From assembly GCF_018130065.1 (NCBI RefSeq), contig NZ_JAFCME010000022.1, positions 1-64,000 on the forward strand: a stretch of 64,000 bases of DNA. The letters run 5' to 3'. The translations under genes were made by a program, and so were the position numbers. The stretch is from Bradyrhizobium sp. AUGA SZCCT0158 (GTDB lineage: Bacteria; Pseudomonadota; Alphaproteobacteria; Rhizobiales; Xanthobacteraceae). The notes below the pieces were generated by a model. That model was not told the origin of the DNA, searched no databases, and saw only the letters and a list, made by a program, of their open reading frames with translations. Below are positions 16,112 through 23,209 of the stretch, piece after piece; position 1 is the stretch's first letter, and every line of letters begins with the position of its first letter.

Positions 16112-17845
16112 TCACGAAAGGTAAACGCGCGGCGGGTCGGCCGGCACAGTCAGGGCGCGGCTTGCCTCTTTGCGGACGAATGGCAGCAGCGGCGGCGCCG
16201 TCAGGATGGCGCCGGTGTCCAGCCGCAATGTGCCGCCGCTTTTGAGCCCGGCGTCGGAAGCCCCCGTGCATGGAATCGCCGGTCCGCTCTTCGCCAGCGC
16301 ATCGGCCAGGTCGATGTCGCCCTCGTGACCGTTGATGATGTCGTCCGGTTTGAAGCCGAGAAGGCTGACAAAGTCGCCGGAGTAGGGCGCCTTCGGATTG
16401 ATCCAGCTTCCGGTCCCGGTTGGTGCCGCGAAGCGGACACGGCCGGGATCGACGCCGGCGACCCCGGTCTGACCGTTTTCCAGCACGGTCAACCGCTCGA
16501 TGCATACGGCCGCCCCGGTGAATACGAATACACGCGGGTCCCGATTGCGCAGCACGATGTCGAGTGCGCCGCGATCCGCCGGCACCCGGATTTCGGTCGC
16601 CCGCGCCGGTCGCGTCAGCAACACTTTGGTGTTCTGCCCGCCCCCGACGTCGGCAATGAACACCCGCCGCGCCGGCTTGTCCTCGCTGCGCCAGACCGGT
16701 TCTGCATGATCCGCACAGAAGCGGAGCCATTGCGTTGCGTAACCGAGCTGGCCGCACGTGTCCGCCGGAATCGCGCTGTTGGCGCAGCCTTCCATCAGCG
16801 CGTCACGGTATCGCAGCAAGCGATTGACCTTTTTGCACCAGCGAGGCCCGTGCCTGACCAGCATGTTCGTCGACGTCGCCGGATTGGAGGCGAGGCGCCT
16901 CATGGCATTGCGAAACGCCGGATCGCGCGGCGCCGCTGCGATCAGGTCGAGGGCGCGTTGCGTGTCGTCGGGTTGATTGCTGAGACTGAGATTCTCCGTC
17001 AGCGCGCGTTGTCCCTCGATGCTCAGGGCTGATGGCGGCGCGACGGTGCGCTCGTCGATTCCGAGCGCGGAAAGCACGAAGGCGCCCGGCTCCGGTGCGG
17101 CAATATCCGAGTCGACCGCTGCGGTACGGCGCGGGGGTCCCTCCGGAACCAGATAGGGGCCGGCGAACCAGTTGAAGCGCATTTCCGGAAAGGCGACGTA
17201 CTCGTCGTAGGCGACCAGTTGTTCGACGTCGCCCGCGCGCAGTGCAAGCTCGTACGTCCAGACCGCCTGGTTGTTGTAATCCTTCCGCGTCGTCGCCCAT
17301 GAATGCGGAGCAAGCGTGCTCATCGTATAGAGGATCAGGCCGTCCCTGGGGGCGCTTTCGGCGGGAGTCGCGGTCGCGCAGCTCCCCCATCCCGTCAGCA
17401 CGATCATCTCGTCGCGCTCGCTACGGTCTTTCGCGCAATTGTCGCGCAGCCCAACGTCCATCCGCCAGATTTTCTTGGGCTGGAAGTCCAGACCGTTGAC
17501 GGCGTAGACGTCAAACAGACCGGTCTCGGCGAGGAAATAGACGAATGGTGGCAGTGTATCGCCGTAGCCGCGCACGATCAGCACCCGCGGGCGATCCGCC
17601 TCCGCCACCTTCACGCGTGGCCACGCCGCGACCTCGGCAATCCGATTGGCTGGCGTGAGCAGGCTTTGAACCCATTGGGCGCCGTAATAGCCGAGCATCA
17701 GCAGGCTCGCTGCCAGCAATACCCAACCGTTGCGGTCTCCACGCGCGAGTTTCCGCCAACCGAAAATGACGGCCAGCAGGCTCAACACGCAGAGCAGCAG
17801 CAAGCGCGCCAGGACGAACAGGATCATTTCGACGGAAAAGTACAT
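16112..17845 (-). CDS. large membrane-anchored protein of unknown function
   Basis: A 577-residue protein with two N-terminal hydrophobic segments (ILFVLARLLLLCVLSLLAVI and NGWVLLAASLLMLGYYGAQW), then about 500 residues likely in the periplasm. The soluble part has a possible alpha/beta fold start (RPRVLIVRGYGDTLPPFVYF), nine or more cysteines, and late strand-rich segments (EIRVPADRGALDIVLRNRDP). No family is recognised and no catalytic motif is evident. The start at 17845 gives MYFSVEM; an in-frame TTG at 17863 is also possible. It ends in a Pro-rich tail. Stands alone between the small membrane gene and ccrM. Confidence 0.7.
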   Translation of the reverse strand: MYFSVEMILFVLARLLLLCVLSLLAVIFGWRKLARGDRNGWVLLAASLLMLGYYGAQWVQSLLTPANRIAEVAAWPRVKVAEADRPRVLIVRGYGDTLPPFVYFLAETGLFDVYAVNGLDFQPKKIWRMDVGLRDNCAKDRSERDEMIVLTGWGSCATATPAESAPRDGLILYTMSTLAPHSWATTRKDYNNQAVWTYELALRAGDVEQLVAYDEYVAFPEMRFNWFAGPYLVPEGPPRRTAAVDSDIAAPEPGAFVLSALGIDERTVAPPSALSIEGQRALTENLSLSNQPDDTQRALDLIAAAPRDPAFRNAMRRLASNPATSTNMLVRHGPRWCKKVNRLLRYRDALMEGCANSAIPADTCGQLGYATQWLRFCADHAEPVWRSEDKPARRVFIADVGGGQNTKVLLTRPARATEIRVPADRGALDIVLRNRDPRVFVFTGAAVCIERLTVLENGQTGVAGVDPGRVRFAAPTGTGSWINPKAPYSGDFVSLLGFKPDDIINGHEGDIDLADALAKSGPAIPCTGASDAGLKSGGTLRLDTGAILTAPPLLPFVRKEASRALTVPADPPRVYLS

Positions 17846-17948
17846 GGCGGGGCACTCTAGCAAACGCCATTGAAGGTTTGCCCGGGGCCGGATGCGGCGC
17901 CACGACGATGTTGGTTGTCAGGGTGAATAAACCGCGAAGCGGAGGCTT

Positions 17949-19082
17949 CTAGCCTACCGCCATTCCGGAGCGGATCTCGGCGCGCAGCTCGTCGATCAGC
18001 CGCAAGCCCTTCTTGGTCTCGACATGCCAGAAGGTCCAGCCGTTGCAGGCGCCGGAGCCCTGGGCCACCGCGCCGATGCGGTGGATCGAGCCGACCTTGT
18101 CGCCGAGCATGATGGCGCCGTCGGCGCGGACCAAAGCGCCGTGGCGCTTCTTGGAATCGACCAGTTTGGTGCCGGGCGAGATCATGCCGCGCTCGATCAG
18201 TTCGGAGAACGCCACGCGGGGCGCGTCGCGGGCCGTCATGAAGGGCGCCAGTGTCGCCTCGGGCAGCGGTTCGATGGCCGCGATGCGGGCTTCGGCCGCG
18301 GTCGCATAGGTCTTGTCGCGCTCGAAGCCGATGTAGCGGCGGCCGAGGCGTTTTGCCACGGCGCCTGTCGTGCCGGTGCCGTTGAAGGGATCGATCACGA
18401 GATCGCCGGGCTTTGACGACGACAGCAGCACGCGCGCCAAAAGGCCCTCGGGCTTCTGGGTCGGGTGCACTTTCTTGCCGTCGTCGCCCTTGAGGCGCTC
18501 GTCGCCGGTGCAGAGCGGGATCAGCCAGTCGGAACGCGCCTGCACGTCCTCGTTGGCGGCTTTCAGCGCTTCATAGTTGAAGGTGTAGCCCTTGGCTTTT
18601 TCGTCGCGCGCCGCCCAGATCATGGTCTCGTGCGCATTGGTGAAGCGGCGGCCGCGGAAATTCGGCATCGGATTGGTCTTGCGCCACACAATATCATTGA
18701 GGACCCAGAAGCCGAGGTCCTGCATGATCGAGCCGACGCGGAAAATGTTGTGGTAGGAGCCGATCACCCACAGCGTCGCCGACGGCTTCATGACGCGGCG
18801 GCAGGCGAGCAGCCAGGCGCGGGTGAAATCGTCATAGGCGGCAAAGGATGAAAACTTGTCCCAGTCGTTGTTGACGGCATCGACATGCGATTCGTCGGGA
18901 CGCTTGAGATCGCCCTTGAGCTGCAGATTGTACGGCGGATCTGCGAACACCAGATCGACGGAGCCTGCCGGAAGCTTCGACATCTCGGCGACGCAATCGC
19001 CTACGACGATACGAACACTCTCTTCGAACTCGAATTTAGTGCGGGGCGCCCTTGCAGACGCCCCGCGACGCGACACTACCAT
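17949..19082 (-). CDS. ccrM: cell-cycle-regulated adenine DNA methyltransferase CcrM (GANTC)
   Basis: A 377-residue beta-class DNA N6-adenine methyltransferase of the CcrM/HinfI type that methylates the A in GANTC and is essential or near-essential in many alphaproteobacteria. The catalytic motif DPPYNLQLKGDLKRPDESHV is near residue 50, the SAM-binding motif FNGTGTTGAVAKRLGRRYIG is near residue 230, and the C-terminal 85 residues form the CcrM-specific domain (LIERGMISPGTKLVD...CNGWTFWHVE). ATG at 19082 is immediately preceded by a GAGTC site and a second one lies 14 bases further up, so the gene's own leader is a substrate. A CtrA-like box lies about 80 bases upstream. Confidence 0.95.
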   Translation of the reverse strand: MVVSRRGASARAPRTKFEFEESVRIVVGDCVAEMSKLPAGSVDLVFADPPYNLQLKGDLKRPDESHVDAVNNDWDKFSSFAAYDDFTRAWLLACRRVMKPSATLWVIGSYHNIFRVGSIMQDLGFWVLNDIVWRKTNPMPNFRGRRFTNAHETMIWAARDEKAKGYTFNYEALKAANEDVQARSDWLIPLCTGDERLKGDDGKKVHPTQKPEGLLARVLLSSSKPGDLVIDPFNGTGTTGAVAKRLGRRYIGFERDKTYATAAEARIAAIEPLPEATLAPFMTARDAPRVAFSELIERGMISPGTKLVDSKKRHGALVRADGAIMLGDKVGSIHRIGAVAQGSGACNGWTFWHVETKKGLRLIDELRAEIRSGMAVG

Positions 19083-19101
19083 GACTCAATTACTCTGACT
19101 C
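19083..19101 (-). promoter_or_regulatory. two GANTC methylation sites in the ccrM leader
   Basis: GACTC at 19083-19087 and GACTC at 19097-19101 (GAGTC on the gene strand), directly before the ccrM start codon. In Caulobacter the ccrM leader also carries two GANTC sites whose methylation state lowers its own transcription; the same feedback is inferred here. Confidence 0.65.
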
Positions 19102-19162
19102 AGGCGACGCTGTCGGCGACGCGGGACTAAACAACCGACTGGCGTTACATTGACCGGGCAAA

Positions 19163-19178
19163 GTAAAAATCGACTTAA
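19163..19178 (-). promoter_or_regulatory. CtrA-like box upstream of ccrM
   Basis: On the gene strand it reads TTAA-GTCGATT-TTTAC, one mismatch from the CtrA consensus TTAA-N7-TTAAC, about 80 bases before the ccrM start codon. CtrA activates ccrM in Caulobacter; function here is inferred. Confidence 0.4.
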
Positions 19179-19274
19179 TCAGTATTGCTGCTCGGACAGA
19201 TTTGCCGGGGCTGATTAGCGTTTAAGCGCACCAAAGCGATTTGCAGCGAGGCCTGTCCCGCACTTGATGCGGGA

Positions 19275-19356
19275 TGGATGCCGGTTCGCGTCAGGAAAAC
19301 GCGTCAAATCAAGAATCTGGCGCCCCGTTCCGATTCAATCGGAATGGAAACGGCGC
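19275..19356. repeat. dispersed repeat, family B copy 2, with palindromic tail
   Basis: GCCGGTTCGCGTCAGGAAAA, then CGCGTCAAATCAAGAATCTGG, followed by a palindrome of about 36 bases centred on CCGATTCAATCGG. The front half of the family (GCGTTTTCGAGCGAAG) is missing. The palindrome's centre contains a GANTC site. Confidence 0.8.
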
Positions 19357-19461
19357 TAGGCAATAATTGCCGGGCGGGTTATTGATTAATGGAATGGAAA
19401 TTTTACGTCTGTGCCGCGTTGGGTATCCAAGGGCAATCCGCCGGGATGAGGAATTTGCGCC

Positions 19462-20400
19462 ATGCGTTACGATGACTTCCGCCGCAGCGACTCTATCGAC
19501 GACCGTCGCGACGACAGCGGTGGCGGTGGTGGTGGCGGCGGCTTCGGCATTCCGATGGGCGGCGGTGGCGGGCTCGGCATCGGCACCATTATCGTGCTCG
19601 GCCTGGTCGGCTATGCCTTCGGTATCGACCCGCGCATCCTGATCGGCGGCGCGGAAATTCTCACCGGCGGCAGCCAGCAGGCGCCGACCTACCAGACCGA
19701 CCGCCGGTCGGGCCCGGCCACCACAGGCGCCCCCAAGGACGAGATGGGCAGCATGATCGCCGGCGTGCTCGGCGAGATCGACGATCGCTGGAACGAGATC
19801 TTCCAGGCCAGCGGGCAAACCTACAAGGGACCGCGCATCGTGCTGTTCCGCAACGCCACCAATGGCGGACGCTGCGGCATGGCGCAGTCGGCGATGGGGC
19901 CGTTCTACTGCCCGCCTGACAGGCAGATTTTCCTCGACACCCAATTCTTCCGCGACGTCGAGACGAAGTTTCGCGGCTGTTCGGGCAGCTCCTGCAAATT
20001 CACCACCGCCTATATCATCGCGCATGAGGCCGGCCATCACATCCAGAACCTGCTCGGCATCCTGCCGCGCGTGCAGCGGATGCAGGAGCAGGCCGGCAGC
20101 AAGGCGGAAGCCAACGCGCTCCAGGTCAAGGTCGAGCTGCAGGCGGATTGCCTGTCCGGCGTCTGGGTCAACCGCGAGGAAAAGAAACGTCCGGGCTTCG
20201 TCGAACCCGGCGACATCGAAGCCGCGCTGACCACGGCCACCGCGATCGGCGATGACACGCTGCAGCGCAAGGCGACGGGCAGGGTGGTGCCTGATTCATT
20301 CACCCACGGCTCCGCCGCCCAGCGCAAGCAATGGTTCATGACCGGCTACAAGCAGGGCACTGTGCAGTCCTGCAATACGTTTGCCGCGGAGGCGTTGTAG
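19462..20400 (+). CDS. YpfJ-type neutral zinc metallopeptidase
   Basis: A 312-residue member of the putative neutral zinc metallopeptidase family (YpfJ). The zinc motif HEAGH is in AYIIAHEAGHHIQNLLGI near residue 190, with a downstream glutamate/aspartate segment (LQADCLSGVWVNR) that can give the third ligand. The N-terminus starts MRYDDFRRSD and has the usual Gly-rich stretch (GGGGGGGGFGIPMGGGGGLG) followed by a single hydrophobic span (IGTIIVLGLVGYAFGI). Probably membrane-anchored with the protease domain outside. The physiological substrate is not known. Divergent from ccrM. Confidence 0.9.
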   Translation: MRYDDFRRSDSIDDRRDDSGGGGGGGGFGIPMGGGGGLGIGTIIVLGLVGYAFGIDPRILIGGAEILTGGSQQAPTYQTDRRSGPATTGAPKDEMGSMIAGVLGEIDDRWNEIFQASGQTYKGPRIVLFRNATNGGRCGMAQSAMGPFYCPPDRQIFLDTQFFRDVETKFRGCSGSSCKFTTAYIIAHEAGHHIQNLLGILPRVQRMQEQAGSKAEANALQVKVELQADCLSGVWVNREEKKRPGFVEPGDIEAALTTATAIGDDTLQRKATGRVVPDSFTHGSAAQRKQWFMTGYKQGTVQSCNTFAAEAL

Positions 20401-20420
20401 CGCGAGTTATGCTGTAGAAC

Positions 20421-20547
20421 GCGTCATCCCCGGAGGAACGCACCTGCGTTCGCTCGGGAGGTGCTCGCCTCTTCGGCGAGCCTCGAAGGATAAAGCGCTC
20501 GTAGCCATCCTTCGAGGCGCGCAAGAGCGCGCACCTCAGGATGACGT
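20421..20547. repeat. dispersed inverted repeat, family H copy 2
   Basis: The left arm CGTCATCCCCGGAGGAACGC and the right arm GCGCACCTCAGGATGACG, with inner arms GCCTCGAAGGAT and ATCCTTCGAGGCGC. Fills the gap between the YpfJ-type gene and moaB. Confidence 0.85.
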
Positions 20548-20574
20548 CGGAGTGAGAGGCAAAGGGTAGTTCAA

Positions 20575-21138
20575 ATGTCCTCCATCGACGAAACCAAGCA
20601 ATTCGTACCGCTCAATATCGCCGTGCTGACGATCTCGGACACGCGCGCGCTTGCCGATGACAAGTCCGGTGCGACGCTGGCGGAGCGGCTGGTCGCCGCC
20701 GGCCATCACCTCGCGGCGCGCGAAATCATCGTCGACGACGTCGATGCGATCCGCGTCATCATCCGCCGATGGATCGCCGATCCCGGTGTCGATGCCATCA
20801 TCACGACAGGCGGCACCGGCTTCACCGGCCGCGACGTCACGCCGGAGGCGGTCGAGCCGCTGTTCGAAAAGCGGATGGACGGTTTCTCCACCGCGTTCCA
20901 CATGCTGAGCTACGCCAAGATCGGCGCCTCGACGGTGCAGAGCCGCGCCACCGCCGGGGTTGCCGGCGCGACCTTCATCTTCTGCCTGCCGGGCTCGCCC
21001 GGCGCCTGCCGTGACGGCTGGGACGGCATCCTCGCCGCCCAGCTCGATTACCGCACCCGCCCGTGCAATTTCGTCGAGATCATGCCGCGGCTCGACGAAC
21101 ATCTGCGCCGCCCGAAAGCCAAGGGCGCGTCGGTTTAG
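20575..21138 (+). CDS. moaB: molybdenum cofactor biosynthesis protein MoaB
   Basis: A 187-residue MoaB/Mog-type protein, which adenylates molybdopterin in molybdenum cofactor synthesis. The core is present: FVPLNIAVLTISDTRALADD, VDAIITTGGTGFTGRDVTPE and FCLPGSPGACRDGWDGILAA. MoaB and Mog are hard to tell apart from sequence alone; the length and TGGTGFTGRDVTPE favour MoaB. ATG at 20575. Flanked on both sides by dispersed repeats, so it is probably a single-gene unit. Confidence 0.93.
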   Translation: MSSIDETKQFVPLNIAVLTISDTRALADDKSGATLAERLVAAGHHLAAREIIVDDVDAIRVIIRRWIADPGVDAIITTGGTGFTGRDVTPEAVEPLFEKRMDGFSTAFHMLSYAKIGASTVQSRATAGVAGATFIFCLPGSPGACRDGWDGILAAQLDYRTRPCNFVEIMPRLDEHLRRPKAKGASV

Positions 21139-21145
21139 CCGTATC

Positions 21146-21248
21146 CGTAGGATGGGTTTCGCGTAGGATGGGTTGAGCTCTTCGCGAAACCCATCATCTT
21201 TTCTTTGCGTGATTGATGGGTTTCGTGAAGAGCTCAACCCATCCTACG
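21146..21248. repeat. dispersed inverted repeat, family D copy 2
   Basis: CGTAGGATGGGTTTCGCGTA, then GGATGGGTTGAGCTCTTCGC on the left, and GAAGAGCTCAACCCATCCTA on the right; the first 15 bases appear to be a partial tandem copy. Lies after moaB. Confidence 0.85.
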
Positions 21249-21267
21249 AGTCCGGGGCTGGTGGCCG

Positions 21268-21420
21268 TCAGCGCGGCCGCGTCATCTTGATCAAAAGACG
21301 CCAAACTCCACGCCACATGTCACGGTAAGCTTCCGCACGTAGCTCGTGCGCCCTTCCCTTATAAAAAGCGAGCAGGTCCGACGTGACGCGCCGCGGCGTG
21401 TCGCGGCGCCCCGGCTTCAC
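21268..21420 (-). CDS. 50-residue basic protein coupled to the MarR-GNAT gene
   Basis: A short open frame starts with GTG at 21420, overlapping the TGA of the MarR-GNAT gene (GTGA, 4 bases shared), and ends with TGA at 21268. The 50-residue product is rich in Arg and Lys, with the central part DLLAFYKGRAHELRAEAYRD and MWRGVWRLLIKM, predicted to form one long amphipathic helix with tryptophans. No family is recognised. The stop-start overlap and steady codon use argue that it is a real gene translated by coupling with its upstream neighbour. Confidence 0.65.
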   Translation of the reverse strand: MKPGRRDTPRRVTSDLLAFYKGRAHELRAEAYRDMWRGVWRLLIKMTRPR

Positions 21421-22346
21421 AGCTCGCGTTCCCAGGTCTCGCCAACCAGGCTCTGGCCAAAACTTCGATGCGGCTCGGTCGCGACCAGCTTAAAGCCGGC
21501 GTCCTGATAGATCTTGCGCGCGGCGACCAGGATGCTCTGGGTCCACAATGTCATCCTGCGATAGCCGGTCGCCCGCGCGAAGGCGACGCATTCGGCGACC
21601 AGCCGCTGGCCCAATCGCTGGCCGCGTCCGGCGGGATCGACCAGCAGCAGGCGCAGCTTGGCAACGTCGTCGCTGTGCTTGACCACAAACACCGAGCCGA
21701 CCTGGACGCCATCCAGCTCGGCAATCCAGCAACGCTCGCGCGAGGCGTCGAACGAGGTCAGGAATTTCGCCGCGATCTCCGCCACCAGCGCTTCGAACGA
21801 GGAGTCAAAGCCATATTCGCTGGCGTAGAACGCGCCGTGGCTCTGCACCACCCAGCCCATGTCGCCGGGGCGGTGAGTGCGCAGGATCGCTGGCGGCGCC
21901 GCCGCGCCTGATACGCCGAGCAGCCGCTCGATCTCGGCCATCGCGCCGACGAGCTTTTGGCTGCCGCCGCGCGGCAGCGCGGCCAGCATCGCACCGATGT
22001 CGTCCTGCATGCTGCGCTCGAGTTTGGCGAAGGTCTGGCGTCCCTTGGCCGTAAGGGCGACCTGGAATTGCCGCCGGTCCGCCGGCAGCGGCTTGCGGGT
22101 GATCAAGCCATTCTCGTCGAAGTTCTGCACGATCCGGCTGAGATAGCCGGCGTCGAGCCCGAGTTCGGCGCCGATCTGCTTGGCCGAAAGGTCTTCGCGA
22201 TAGGCAAGTTCGTACAGCACCCGCGCCTCGCTGAGCGAGAACGGGCTCTTCATCAGTTGCTGGTCGAGCACGCCGAGCTTGCGGGTGTAGAAGCGGTTGA
22301 AGGCGCGGACCGCCGCGACTGCTTCATCGGAATTATTCTCGGACAT
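21417..22346 (-). CDS. MarR-type regulator fused to a GNAT acetyltransferase
   Basis: A 309-residue two-domain protein. The N-terminal 145 residues are a MarR winged helix (FYTRKLGVLDQQLMKSPFSL, ARVLYELAYREDLSAKQIGA, GYLSRIVQNFDENGLITRKP). The C-terminal half is a GNAT domain with the acetyl-CoA loop LLLVDPAGRGQRLGQRLVAE. Such fusions are widespread, and the acetylation substrate is usually unknown. ATG at 22346 is chosen because GAGGTG lies 5-10 bases upstream; a TTG four codons before lacks a site. An 18-base near-perfect dyad (22370-22387) just upstream is a likely operator. Confidence 0.92.
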   Translation of the reverse strand: MSENNSDEAVAAVRAFNRFYTRKLGVLDQQLMKSPFSLSEARVLYELAYREDLSAKQIGAELGLDAGYLSRIVQNFDENGLITRKPLPADRRQFQVALTAKGRQTFAKLERSMQDDIGAMLAALPRGGSQKLVGAMAEIERLLGVSGAAAPPAILRTHRPGDMGWVVQSHGAFYASEYGFDSSFEALVAEIAAKFLTSFDASRERCWIAELDGVQVGSVFVVKHSDDVAKLRLLLVDPAGRGQRLGQRLVAECVAFARATGYRRMTLWTQSILVAARKIYQDAGFKLVATEPHRSFGQSLVGETWEREL

Positions 22347-22369
22347 GGCGCACCTCAATAGTTGCCATT

Positions 22370-22387
22370 GTCATATAATTATTTGAC
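22370..22387. promoter_or_regulatory. dyad operator candidate for the MarR-GNAT gene
   Basis: GTCATATAATTATTTGAC: 7-base arms with one mismatch around AATT, 24 bases before the MarR-GNAT start codon in an AT-rich patch. MarR proteins bind 16-20 base dyads and usually repress themselves; this is inference. Confidence 0.42.
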
Positions 22388-22477
22388 TATAGCAAGTATA
22401 TTCTGATGCGAACCGGACCCCGTTTGCTTTGCATGGGGTTGCTTTCGCGATTTTGTGTCTGACCTTGGGAGAGGCGC

Positions 22478-23050
22478 CTAGGCGACCACCATGATCCGGC
22501 TGCGCAGCATGGTGCGGGAGCGCCGGCCGAGCTGGCGCAGCAGCCGGGCTTCGGAACGGCGGACATCTGGCCGGTAGCCGCCGAGCCGGTCGTAATGGTC
22601 GTGCGCGATGAGCAGGCCCTGTTCCGCCGAGGGCCCCGTAACCATGCGGGCGATGAATTTGAGGCCATCGCGGAAGCCGGCATCGGCGTAAGGCGAGCGG
22701 GCATAGCGGAAGATTCCGGCGCGAGGCCGGCCGCTGCTCGATACGCTCTGGATGAATTGCGCGGTCTCGTCGATCCAGCCCGAGTCGAGCACGGCGCCGG
22801 CATGCAGGAACATCAGCCAGGGTGAGCGCGCCTGGCGGGCACCGGCGGCAAGCGCCGCAGCGCGGGTCCCCTCGAAGGCCATGAAGCGGCAGCCGGCGAC
22901 GTCGGCCACCCGCTCGATCACGCTGCTTGCGGAACGGTCGACCAGCACCACTTCGCGGATCAAGCCGGCAGCGGCGCCCGGCACCAGCGCCGCCAGGGTG
23001 GCGACCGCCGGCTGTTCGACGCCTTCAGTACGGATGATCACGCTCAACAT
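22478..23050 (-). CDS. glycosyltransferase family 2-like protein
   Basis: A 190-residue protein with the start of a GT-A fold (MLSVIIRTEGVEQPAVATLAAL, then REVVLVDRSASSVIERVADV) and a GT2-like region SPWLMFLHAGAVLDSGWIDE, in which the usual DxD/DDD is replaced by HAG. It is shorter than most GT2 enzymes and lacks an obvious metal-binding DxD, so catalysis is doubtful. The C-terminus ends in a basic segment. ATG at 23050. Divergent from the PA0069 radical SAM gene. Confidence 0.7.
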   Translation of the reverse strand: MLSVIIRTEGVEQPAVATLAALVPGAAAGLIREVVLVDRSASSVIERVADVAGCRFMAFEGTRAAALAAGARQARSPWLMFLHAGAVLDSGWIDETAQFIQSVSSSGRPRAGIFRYARSPYADAGFRDGLKFIARMVTGPSAEQGLLIAHDHYDRLGGYRPDVRRSEARLLRQLGRRSRTMLRSRIMVVA

Positions 23051-23171
23051 AATGAGGGCTTCGTTGGGCTCAAACGGTGAAAAACGCCGTTTGTTATCAC
23101 CTTGTCACATTCAAAACAGCCTTTGCCGTGCGGATTTTTGAGGCAGCTCTCGTGTGGATTTGTCAATCGAT

Positions 23172-23186
23172 GTTCTTGCTTTGTTC
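23172..23186 (+). promoter_or_regulatory. LexA-type SOS box
   Basis: GTTC-TTGCTTT-GTTC, a perfect match to the alphaproteobacterial LexA site GTTC-N7-GTTC. It ends 23 bases before the start codon of the PA0069-type radical SAM gene, a position suitable for repression. Confidence 0.6.
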
Positions 23187-23209
23187 TAAAGACGTGTTAC
23201 GTTCCAAGC

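Larger units (their letters stand above)
19083..19461. other. ccrM-ypfJ divergent intergenic region
   Basis: A 379-base region between the divergent ccrM and YpfJ-type genes. It holds the GANTC pair, the CtrA-like box and, nearer the YpfJ gene, a family B repeat with a GATTC-centred palindrome. No open frame with coding-like codon use is seen. It must contain both promoters; no clear -35/-10 pair was picked out by eye. Confidence 0.6.

Noticed and set aside
22478..23050. Full GT2 enzyme
   Set aside because: The metal-binding DxD is not seen and the protein is short, so it was called only GT2-like.
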